A DNA stretch of 64,000 nucleotides from Flavobacteriales bacterium (GTDB lineage: Bacteria; Bacteroidota; Bacteroidia; Flavobacteriales_D; Sanyastnellaceae), in contig JAGYJM010000002.1 of the NCBI GenBank assembly GCA_018402085.1, positions 1,984,001 to 2,048,000 of the forward strand, given 5' to 3'. This document shows positions 33,711 to 41,203 of the stretch, piece by piece; within the stretch, counting starts at the first letter, position 1, and each line of letters opens with the position of its first letter. The notes beneath the pieces are model-generated. The model was not told the DNA's origin. It saw nothing but the letters and a program-made list of their open reading frames with translations, and did no database searches. Both the position numbers and the translations under genes were made by a program.

Positions 33711-35654
33711 TCAATCATCTCCGAGATAGGCGAAGAAGCGGTACATCATACTGAGGTCTTTTATAAATCGGTAGTCTCGCGCATAGATCACATTCAGCCG
33801 CTGCATCATTTCGTCAGTGCGCTGACCTTCAGGGATGCCTGTTGCCGGATTGATCACGCCGCTTGACACAGAAGGCAGCTCTTGCGCAGCCTTTGAAGTT
33901 GCGTAGCCTACCCAGGTGCGATCACCGAACAATACCCTGAAGAGGTTCAGGATGTAGTGCCCCTTCTTTCGCACAAACCAGATGCTGACAGGCAGGGTCA
34001 CCAGCAAAAACAGTGCACTGAGCAGGTCAAACACACGCTTCTTGCGCCGGTTGGCCGGCTTGTGGATGCCGTTCGTCTCCAACATAAAAAGGTCACCGCT
34101 CGTATCAATGCTGTTGCTGCCGATCATGTAGAGCGTATCCGGAGGAGCGATCTTGAAGTCAACCCCGGTGTTCGAATAACGTCCCATCAAATCAATGATC
34201 TCCCCTGCTGGCACGTCTCTGCTGCTGAATACCACTTCATCCACTCGGTGCACACGGATGATCTCAGCCAGCTGATCCACCGTGCCAAACTGCCCTTTTG
34301 CCACCTGTTTACCCGGGGCTACCGAAATCACCGTCGGCAGGGTCGCTTTCGCCTGCCCGATAAGGGCTTCAATGCGCTCAGTCTCATCAGGCTCAGCCAC
34401 CACGGCAAAATGTTTGTTGCCGCTGCCTTCCCAGGCAAATTGCTCTTTGTTCAGTAGGTGAAAAACCACGCGGCTCAACGCAAAATAGACCACCGACCAA
34501 ATAGAGCCGATTAGCACCAGTGCCCGCGAAAAACGAAGGTTTTCAGGCAATAAGGAATAGGCCAGTAAGATCAGTACACTGCCGATCAGCACGCCGCGCA
34601 AAATGCGCAGCATCGACAGCGGACGATCATATCCTCCTGAAAAGAATACCGAAAGCATCCACGCCAGGGTGTAGCTGCTGAAGGCATTGCGAACGAGCGT
34701 TGCATCAAAGATTTTATGTTGTACTTCCGCATAGTATTCTTGCAGCAACCATAGCCCACCGAAAAGCAACACCCCATCCGTGAAGGGAAGCCATAGGCGC
34801 TTCACGAAGCGGTTGAGTATGGCAAGTGCGGCCCGCGCATAGATCGCCAGGTTGATCAGGGTGGTGAAAGCCTGCGCATTTCGCGCCGAAAAGTGCTTCT
34901 TGGCGAATATGACCATCGCCCGGTAAAACACAAACACATAGTTCAGACTGCCTTTCTTGGTACTTTCTCCTTTGTAATGAATAATGGTAGTATCCGGCAG
35001 GTACCAGTTGTCCCAACCGCCGGTAACAATCCGCCAACTAAGGTCGATGTCTTCGCCGTACATGAAGAACGACTCATCCAGCAATCCAACCTGATCGAGT
35101 GCGTCTTTACGCATCAGCATAAATGCCCCGCTGAGGATTTCCACTTCATTGGCTTCATCTTCCTCGAGGTAGCCCATGTAGTAGTGGTTGAAACGCTTTG
35201 ATTTCGGGAACAGGCGGTAGACGCCGGCGATCTTGCAGAAAGCCACCCAGGGTGTCGGTAAACCACGCTTGCTTTCCGGTAAGAACTTACCTTTCCCATC
35301 AACCATACGTACACCGAGTCCTCCTGCCTTCGGGTGATCATCCATAAAATCAATCACTTTCCGAAAAGTATCTTCCTCAACAACGGTATCGGGGTTCAGC
35401 AACAAGACATACTCGCCGTTAGACGCTCGGATCGCCTGGTTGTTGGCGCGGGAGAAGCCGACATTGTCTTTGTTACGCACCAGCTTCACCTCGGGAAAGC
35501 GCTCTTCAACCATGGCGCAGGAACCATCTACACTGGCATTGTCAACCACCCACGTCTCTACCTGCAGCTCCTCGCTGGCACGCCGCACCGAAAGCAGGCA
35601 CTGCTCAAGAAAGTGCTCTACATTGTAATTGACGATGATGACGCTGAGCTTCAT
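33711..35654 (-). CDS. GT2 glycosyltransferase fused to membrane and degenerate sugar-transferase region
   Basis: 647 residues. Residues 1-250 are a rhamnosyltransferase-like GT2 ([68 protein letters not shown]). About four membrane helices follow (residues ~280-400), then a Rossmann-like domain ([19 protein letters not shown]...[20 protein letters not shown]) like that in front of WbaP-type transferases. The C-terminus has the first helix of a bacterial sugar-transferase domain ([23 protein letters not shown]) and its last part ([15 protein letters not shown]...[18 protein letters not shown]), but the catalytic middle is absent. The start overlaps recR by 4 nt. Role: surface polysaccharide synthesis, acceptor unknown. 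Confidence 0.82.
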   Translation of the reverse strand: MKLSVIIVNYNVEHFLEQCLLSVRRASEELQVETWVVDNASVDGSCAMVEERFPEVKLVRNKDNVGFSRANNQAIRASNGEYVLLLNPDTVVEEDTFRKVIDFMDDHPKAGGLGVRMVDGKGKFLPESKRGLPTPWVAFCKIAGVYRLFPKSKRFNHYYMGYLEEDEANEVEILSGAFMLMRKDALDQVGLLDESFFMYGEDIDLSWRIVTGGWDNWYLPDTTIIHYKGESTKKGSLNYVFVFYRAMVIFAKKHFSARNAQAFTTLINLAIYARAALAILNRFVKRLWLPFTDGVLLFGGLWLLQEYYAEVQHKIFDATLVRNAFSSYTLAWMLSVFFSGGYDRPLSMLRILRGVLIGSVLILLAYSLLPENLRFSRALVLIGSIWSVVYFALSRVVFHLLNKEQFAWEGSGNKHFAVVAEPDETERIEALIGQAKATLPTVISVAPGKQVAKGQFGTVDQLAEIIRVHRVDEVVFSSRDVPAGEIIDLMGRYSNTGVDFKIAPPDTLYMIGSNSIDTSGDLFMLETNGIHKPANRRKKRVFDLLSALFLLVTLPVSIWFVRKKGHYILNLFRVLFGDRTWVGYATSKAAQELPSVSSGVINPATGIPEGQRTDEMMQRLNVIYARDYRFIKDLSMMYRFFAYLGDD

Positions 35655-36271
35655 TGACTGCCGCGTGCGTTTTCGTAAGGTAAGCGTTGCATAATCGACC
35701 GGCCAAGGGTCACTTCATCCGCATATTGTAACTCATCGCCAATGGCCACGCCACGAGCAATCGCGGTCACATTGACATTCAAAGGTGACAATTTACGGTA
35801 GAGGTAGAATGCGGTGGTTTCCCCTTCCATGGTGGTGCTGAGCGCAAAGATGACTTCATTCACTTGACCAGACTCCACCCTGCTCACCAGTGAGGGGATA
35901 TGCAGGTCATTCGGTCCTACCCCATCCATCGGTGAGATCACCCCGCCAATAACGTGATAAGTGCCACGGTATTGCTCGGTCGCCTCTATTGCCATCAACT
36001 CGCGAATGCTCTCCACCACGCAAACGGTACCCGCATCCCGACGGTCGTTACTACAAACTGAACAACGCGAATGATCTGACAGGTTATGACACACTTCACA
36101 TTCTCGAATGCCTGATTTCAGGTCGGTAAAGGCTCTCGAAAACCGATTCACCTGTTCCTCATCACGCGAAAGCAAATGCAACACCAGGCGCAAAGCAGTG
36201 CGCTTTCCGATGCCCGGCAGTGAAGCCATCTGTTCTACGGCCTCCTCTATGAGTTGAGATGAATATTGCAC
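35651..36271 (-). CDS. recR: recombination mediator RecR
   Basis: 206 residues, full length. Helix-hairpin-helix at the N-terminus ([20 protein letters not shown]), four-Cys zinc finger [16 protein letters not shown] (about 58-73), Toprim domain ([33 protein letters not shown]) and the C-terminal Walker-B-like part ([25 protein letters not shown]). RecR works with RecO/RecF to load RecA at gaps. The 3' end overlaps the GT2-fusion gene by 4 nt. Confidence 0.96.
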   Translation of the reverse strand: MQYSSQLIEEAVEQMASLPGIGKRTALRLVLHLLSRDEEQVNRFSRAFTDLKSGIRECEVCHNLSDHSRCSVCSNDRRDAGTVCVVESIRELMAIEATEQYRGTYHVIGGVISPMDGVGPNDLHIPSLVSRVESGQVNEVIFALSTTMEGETTAFYLYRKLSPLNVNVTAIARGVAIGDELQYADEVTLGRSIMQRLPYENARGSQ

Positions 36272-36315
36272 GCCGCAAAGCTAAGGGATTCGCAAATGCA
36301 ATGATCTACGGCCGT

Positions 36316-36363
36316 ATCGACCAATCGACTTATCGACTCATCGACCTATCGACCTATCGACAA
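36316..36363 (+). repeat. 8-bp tandem repeat ATCGACNN x6
   Basis: Six units (ATCGACCA, ATCGACTT, ATCGACTC, ATCGACCT, ATCGACCT, ATCGACAA), followed by TTTGGGAAACTGGGAGG as at the other two loci. Confidence 0.9.
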
Positions 36364-36423
36364 TTTGGGAAACTGGGAGGTAGGGAGGAAGCGAGGTAGG
36401 GAAACAGTTGGAATCAGGTACCT

Positions 36424-36447
36424 GTAGGGACGCGATTTATCGCGTCC
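36424..36447 (+). repeat. GTAG-footed hairpin (REP-like, second type)
   Basis: GTAG at 36424-36427, then GGACGCG-ATTTAT-CGCGTCC: a perfect 7-bp stem. The GTAG foot is the tetranucleotide expected of REP sequences. Confidence 0.7.
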
Positions 36448-36462
36448 GCCTGTCGCTAATCT

Positions 36463-36600
36463 CCACTCATGCAATCAGCAATTCTGCCGTCTAAGACCCC
36501 TCACCCGAAGCCGCTACGCGGCATCGGGAGCTCCCCTCATTTGAGGGGAGCCTTTAACTTAGTTGTAAGCCCCACAGGCGTCCTGAAAGCATACCGAGGG
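36463..36600 (+). repeat. ~140-bp dispersed intergenic element, copy 2
   Basis: Matches 29645-29785. The hairpin is GCTCCCCTCA-TT-TGAGGGGAGC (36530-36551), a perfect 10-bp stem whose loop-proximal pairs differ from copy 1 yet remain complementary. CCTTTAA follows in both. Confidence 0.85.
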
Positions 36601-36603
36601 CCT

Positions 36604-38235
36604 CTACTTCCGCACCGTCTTCAAATTCAACATATTCACCCCGTTCGTCTCAAAATAAACCACCTCCCTTCTGACAAAATGACTCACCTGATCATAAAAC
36701 AGCGGAATCACGGGCGATTCAGCCATCACGAGGCTATCCATTTTGCGGTAGAGGGGAATGCGGTCTTTGTGGTCTGGAAAGGATGCCGCAGTAAGGTACA
36801 AACTGTCAAAAGTGGCGTTCCGGAAGTGGGTGTAGTTCGGGCCTTTCGGACAAAAATTTTCGCTGTAGAACAAAGCCAGGAAATTCTCGGCATCAGCATA
36901 GTCGGCGAGCCATGATTTGCGGAAGAGCATCGCCTGTGACTTCGACACTTTTTCGCGGTGTGCGGCTCCTGGTAGAACTTCCACCTCCACCTCTACGCCG
37001 ATCTGCTGCCACTGGTGTTGCAAATATTCGCATAAATCAACGTAGTCGCCGGTGGTAGACAGGGCCACCGGCGGTATCCCCTGACCGTTCGGATAGCCGG
37101 CACTGTCAAGCAGATCGCGGGCATAGCCGGGGTCGTAGCTCACGGCAGCCACACGATCACCACCAGATGAAGGCAATCCTTGCGGAATAAACCCGCCTGA
37201 AGCCTCGAATACCGCATTGTTTCGAAGGTAGCGCACCATCTTCTTGCGATCGATGGCGAAGGTTAGTGCCCTCCTCACCCTGCGATCACTGAAGGGATGC
37301 TGCTGCACCTGCGGTAAATCGGGATCCACAAGGATGCCGATGTAGTCGGTTTTGATGAACGGACGACGCTGGAAACGGATCTTGTTGGTAAAGCCCTCGC
37401 GCAAGGTGCCGCTGTTCGTTAGCAACTCATTGGTGTAGGCCGGATGCAAACCCGACATCATATCAAACTGCCCCTGAAGAAGTCCGAGAAACTCGGCGCC
37501 CATGTCGCGCACGAAGCTGATCTTGACCGCATCGAGGTAGGGCAGCACCTGACCTTCCGCATCTTGCTGCCAGAAACGCTCGTTTCGGTGAAAGACCAAG
37601 GCGACATCCTCGAGCCAGAAGGCAAATTTGAACGGGCCCGCACCGATCGGATGTGCACGGAAATCCGGTCCGTAATGCTCAACCACTTCGCGCGGAACCA
37701 CATTGGCGTACTGCGTAGTCAACATCCCAAGGAAGGGCGGAAAAGCATCTTTCAAACGCAGCACCAGGGTGCTGTCATTCACTGCCTCCATCCCGCCATT
37801 TCTGGCGGAACGTAAACGATCAAAAATCCACTTTCCGGGCGAAGCCGTTCCGGGATCTATGATTCGACTGAAACTGTACACGAAATCCTGCGCCGTGACG
37901 AAACGATTCAGGCTGTCAGCAAAAAGGGGTGAGGGATGAAAACGCACATCGGTGCGGAGGTGAAAGGTGTAAGTACGCCCGCTGTCGCTGACCTCCCATG
38001 ACCGTGCGATCAGTGGTTGAATGGTCAGGCTACTGTCAAGCTCTACGAGTCCGTCAAACAGTTGGTTCACCGCCCACATGTTTTCCAGATTGCGGGCAAA
38101 AGCAGGATCAAGCGAAGTAATGCCGTTTGACTCGTTATACCGAAAAACCGTTCGGTCATCACGGCGGTCATTGTCTCCGCCGCACGCGGCAAGCATCGAC
38201 GCAATCAAAAAATAAATGAGGATCCGCAGCTTCAT
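36604..38235 (-). CDS. peptide ABC transporter substrate-binding lipoprotein (SBP family 5)
   Basis: 543 residues. Lipoprotein signal IASMLAAC gives Cys near residue 19. DppA/OppA-type features: GITSLDPAFARNLENMWAVNQLFDGLVELDSSLTIQPLIARSWEVSDSGRTYTFHLRTDVRFH and VRRALTFAIDRKKMVRYL. The family binds oligopeptides or similar ligands in the periplasm for an ABC importer; no permease genes lie nearby, so it is an orphan here. A GATG hairpin element (37789-37808) is read as Ala-Arg-Asn-Gly-Gly-Met. Confidence 0.9.
   Translation of the reverse strand: MKLRILIYFLIASMLAACGGDNDRRDDRTVFRYNESNGITSLDPAFARNLENMWAVNQLFDGLVELDSSLTIQPLIARSWEVSDSGRTYTFHLRTDVRFHPSPLFADSLNRFVTAQDFVYSFSRIIDPGTASPGKWIFDRLRSARNGGMEAVNDSTLVLRLKDAFPPFLGMLTTQYANVVPREVVEHYGPDFRAHPIGAGPFKFAFWLEDVALVFHRNERFWQQDAEGQVLPYLDAVKISFVRDMGAEFLGLLQGQFDMMSGLHPAYTNELLTNSGTLREGFTNKIRFQRRPFIKTDYIGILVDPDLPQVQQHPFSDRRVRRALTFAIDRKKMVRYLRNNAVFEASGGFIPQGLPSSGGDRVAAVSYDPGYARDLLDSAGYPNGQGIPPVALSTTGDYVDLCEYLQHQWQQIGVEVEVEVLPGAAHREKVSKSQAMLFRKSWLADYADAENFLALFYSENFCPKGPNYTHFRNATFDSLYLTAASFPDHKDRIPLYRKMDSLVMAESPVIPLFYDQVSHFVRREVVYFETNGVNMLNLKTVRK
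37789..37808 (-). repeat. GATG hairpin element copy 10 (in SBP gene)
   Basis: On the minus strand CCGCCA-GAAA-TGGCGG-GATG, perfect stem closed by A-T. A stem sequence unlike the other copies. Confidence 0.82.
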
Positions 38236-38254
38236 CGCTGCGAAGATAAGATGA

Positions 38255-38686
38255 TTAGCCGCCCATTACGTCGCGTATGACGGCCGCGCCTTCGGGGTCA
38301 TAATAACGGTCAGGCTTACGTCCGCCCGAAGCAGTATACCGCTCCCACGATCCGACCTTGACGCCAAACTCATAGCGACCGCGTGATTCGATTTGTCCGC
38401 TCGGATGATAAAATACGAACTCTCCGTGCTCAAAGAGTTTGTTTTGTGCTTTTTTGTAGCTCCCGATATACTTGACGCGATCGCTTGCGTCATAAACGGT
38501 GCATGTATAAAGGTCGTCACTGACCTTTTCCATTTCTCGCCGATATACAGCCTTTCGTTTCTTAGTGTCGTTGAGCTGTGCGTCCAGGTAGTGCACCTCA
38601 TCCTGCGCTTTTGCGCAGTCAGAAAAAGAGAGCAATGGAAGCAGGAACAAAATAGACAGGATATATGTAACTCTAATGCGTATCAT
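38255..38686 (-). CDS. secreted MORN/YwqK-like repeat protein
   Basis: 143 residues from ATG 38686, where a signal peptide begins (IRVTYILSILFLLPLLSFSDCAKAQDE); the longer frame to 38791 would run into the divergent receptor gene's leader. The mature part has repeats of MORN/YwqK type (KYIGSYKKAQNKLFEHGEFVFYHPSGQIESRGRYEFGVKVGSWERYTASG). Function unknown; a periplasmic or surface repeat protein. The cleavage-site residues Cys-Ala-Lys-Ala-Gln-Asp are encoded by a GATG hairpin element (38599-38618), the same hexapeptide as in the unrelated barrel protein at 19034. Confidence 0.72.
   Translation of the reverse strand: MIRIRVTYILSILFLLPLLSFSDCAKAQDEVHYLDAQLNDTKKRKAVYRREMEKVSDDLYTCTVYDASDRVKYIGSYKKAQNKLFEHGEFVFYHPSGQIESRGRYEFGVKVGSWERYTASGGRKPDRYYDPEGAAVIRDVMGG
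38599..38618 (-). repeat. GATG hairpin element copy 11 (at signal-peptide cleavage site)
   Basis: On the minus strand CTGCGC-AAAA-GCGCAG-GATG, identical to copy 5. Confidence 0.85.
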
Positions 38687-38769
38687 TCTCGGTTTGCCTG
38701 CAAAGGTGAATACGTGGGTATACGGATGCATTTCAGAATAGTTACACCTCGAGACGCGCTGCAAATGCC

Positions 38770-38777
38770 TAATTTTG
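38770..38777 (+). promoter_or_regulatory. -7 element TAATTTTG
   Basis: Exact TAnnTTTG, 17 nt before the receptor ATG at 38795. No clear -33 TTG at the usual distance. Confidence 0.5.
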
Positions 38778-38794
38778 CGCGGCCATTGCACACC

Positions 38795-41200
38795 ATGAAA
38801 CAGCTGCTTACGACTTCTCTGCTTTTGCTGACCCTTGCTTTGTCAGCCCAAAAGAGCGTGACCCTGAGCGGTAGCATCAACGATGCCGCCACGGGAGAAT
38901 CGATTTTGGGCGCTACGGTCTACGTTGAAGAGCTCGAGACCGGGGTGGCGAGTAATTTGTACGGTTTTTACTCACTGACCTTGAAACCCGGAGACTACAC
39001 CGTGAGTTATAGCTTCATTGGCTATGAAAAAGTCACGCGTCAGCTTTCGCTTAATGGCGACCAGACCCTGAACATCGAGCTGCAAACGATGGCCATTCAG
39101 ACCGAAGAAGCCATCGTCGTGGGCGAAAAGAGTGCCAACACGGAGAGCACTGATATGGGACGTGTAGACCTTGAGATCGAGCAGATCAAAACGCTGCCCG
39201 CCCTGCTCGGAGAAGTGGATATCCTTAAGGCCATCCAGTTCATGCCCGGAGTGCAATCGGCAGGTGAAGGCAACAGTGGTTTCTACGTGCGCGGGGGCGG
39301 ACCCGACCAGAACCTGATATTACTTGACAACGCCACCATTTACAACGCTTCGCACTTGTTTGGCTTCTTCTCTGTCTTCAATGCAGATGCCGTAAAAAAC
39401 ATTGAGCTCATTAAAGGTGGCATGCCGGCGAGTTATGGCGGACGTATCTCCTCCGTGCTCGACATCTCCCTCAAAGAAGGAAATAACAAACGCTACCAGT
39501 TTGACGGAGGTATCGGTCTCATCAGCTCGCGCTTCACGGCACAGGGTCCGCTGAAGAAAAACGTATCGAGCTTCATCATCAGCGGACGACGCACTTACAT
39601 CGATGTGCTGGCCCAGCCCTTCATCAACCCCGAATCGAATTTCGCCGGCAGCGGCTACTTTTTTTACGACCTGAATGCGAAAGTCAACTACAAGCTTTCT
39701 AATAAAGACCAGCTTTTCCTCAGCGGTTACTTCGGGCGCGATGTGTTCGGTTTCCGCAGCAGCAATGCAGGCTTCGAAGTAGACATCCCCTGGGGCAACG
39801 CCATGGGCAGCCTGCGTTGGAACCACCTCTTCAGTGACAAGCTATTCATGAACATGAATGTGACCTACAGTGATTACCGTTTTGAGTTTGCGGGCGGACA
39901 AGATGACTTTCGCTTTACGCTTCGTTCGGGCATCGAAGACTGGTCAGGCAAGGTACAGTTCAGCTGGTATCCTGATGTGCGCCACAATGTGAAGTTCGGC
40001 GTTGACTATGTTTTCCATGAGTTTTCACCGAGCCAGGCTACCGCGCAGTCAGGAGATACCGAATTCATTCTCGGCGAAGAGATGCTCACCTACAGCCATG
40101 AGGTTGCGGCTTATATCGAAGACGAGTTCGACCTCACCACCAACCTCCGCGTCAATGCCGGCCTCCGCTACAGCTACTTCGCGCACGTGGGTCCGTTCAC
40201 GCGTTTTGTTGAAGATGAAAACCAGGATGTTTTTGGCGCAGTGGGGCCGCCTGAAACCATTGTGTACGACCGCGGCGAGCTGATCAAATCGTATGGCGGA
40301 CTTGAGCCGCGTTTGAGCGCACGCTACCGCATCAACGAACGTTCATCGATTAAAGCAGGCTTTGCGCAGAACTACCAGTACGTTCACCTGGCGAGCCTCT
40401 CTCCTACTTCGTTGCCTACTGATGTATGGCTTCCCAGCACCGATGTGGTCGCACCGCAGTTCGGGCGCCAGTACAGCCTTGGTTACTTCCGTAATTTCTT
40501 TGATGACCGCTACGAAGCCTCGGTTGAGATTTACTACAAAGACATGCGCAACCTCGTAGAGTACGAAGAAGGCGCCCAGCCGGAAAACAACCTGAACAAC
40601 AATACCGATAACCAGCTTGTGTTCGGCGATGGATACTCCTACGGCGCCGAGTTTTTCTTCAAGAAGGTCTATGGCAGCCTGACCGGCTGGATCGGTTACA
40701 CCTGGAGTAAAACCATGCGCCAGTTTGAAGAGTTGAATGGCGGACGCGAGTTTCCGTTCCGCTTTGATCGCCGACATGACCTCAGCGTGATTGCGAGTTA
40801 CAAGCTCGATGACCGCTGGGAGTTCGGCGCGGCCTTCGTGTATGCGACCGGCAACGCCATCACCTTACCGGTGCAGCGCTTCTTCTACGAAGGGCGCATC
40901 GTTGACGTGTACGGCGATCGCAATGGTTTCCGCATGGCACCCTTCCACCGCGCGGATGTCTCGGCGACCTATTTTCCGCAGAATAGCAGGAAAAAGAAAG
41001 AGAAGACCGATGCAAGCGGCAAGCGGCGTTTTTCGAGCAGCTGGACCTTCTCGATTTACAATCTTTATAACCGCATGAACCCTTATTTCATTTACTTTGG
41101 TAACGACGGCAACCTCAGTGAAGGCACCCTGGAGATCAACGCTTACCAGGTCAGCCTCTTCCCCATTTTGCCGTCGGTCACCTGGAATTTCCGCTTTTAG
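38795..41200 (+). CDS. TonB-dependent outer-membrane receptor with carboxypeptidase-regulatory N-domain
   Basis: 801 residues from ATG 38795. Signal peptide (QLLTTSLLLLTLALSAQKS), then a CarboxypepD_reg-like domain (VTLSGSINDAATGESILGATVYVEELETG...YGFYSLTLKPGDYTVSYSFIGYE), the plug (LPALLGEVDILKAIQFMPGVQSAGEGNSGFYVRGGGPDQNLILLDNATIYN) and a barrel of about 550 residues ending LPSVTWNFRF with a terminal Phe. SusC-type receptors import glycans, peptides or metal chelates; there is no SusD gene, so this is not a classical polysaccharide locus. Ligand unknown. The stop lies 3 nt before the ABC exporter start. Confidence 0.92.
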   Translation: MKQLLTTSLLLLTLALSAQKSVTLSGSINDAATGESILGATVYVEELETGVASNLYGFYSLTLKPGDYTVSYSFIGYEKVTRQLSLNGDQTLNIELQTMAIQTEEAIVVGEKSANTESTDMGRVDLEIEQIKTLPALLGEVDILKAIQFMPGVQSAGEGNSGFYVRGGGPDQNLILLDNATIYNASHLFGFFSVFNADAVKNIELIKGGMPASYGGRISSVLDISLKEGNNKRYQFDGGIGLISSRFTAQGPLKKNVSSFIISGRRTYIDVLAQPFINPESNFAGSGYFFYDLNAKVNYKLSNKDQLFLSGYFGRDVFGFRSSNAGFEVDIPWGNAMGSLRWNHLFSDKLFMNMNVTYSDYRFEFAGGQDDFRFTLRSGIEDWSGKVQFSWYPDVRHNVKFGVDYVFHEFSPSQATAQSGDTEFILGEEMLTYSHEVAAYIEDEFDLTTNLRVNAGLRYSYFAHVGPFTRFVEDENQDVFGAVGPPETIVYDRGELIKSYGGLEPRLSARYRINERSSIKAGFAQNYQYVHLASLSPTSLPTDVWLPSTDVVAPQFGRQYSLGYFRNFFDDRYEASVEIYYKDMRNLVEYEEGAQPENNLNNNTDNQLVFGDGYSYGAEFFFKKVYGSLTGWIGYTWSKTMRQFEELNGGREFPFRFDRRHDLSVIASYKLDDRWEFGAAFVYATGNAITLPVQRFFYEGRIVDVYGDRNGFRMAPFHRADVSATYFPQNSRKKKEKTDASGKRRFSSSWTFSIYNLYNRMNPYFIYFGNDGNLSEGTLEINAYQVSLFPILPSVTWNFRF

Positions 41201-41203
41201 CCT

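Larger units (their letters stand above)
36272..36603. other. 332-bp repeat-rich intergenic region
   Basis: Holds an ATCGAC array, a short GGGAAACTGGGAGG run, a GTAG-footed hairpin (36424-36447) and the second copy of the ~140-bp element. No gene. The order of repeats is similar to that at 29299-29785. Confidence 0.8.
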
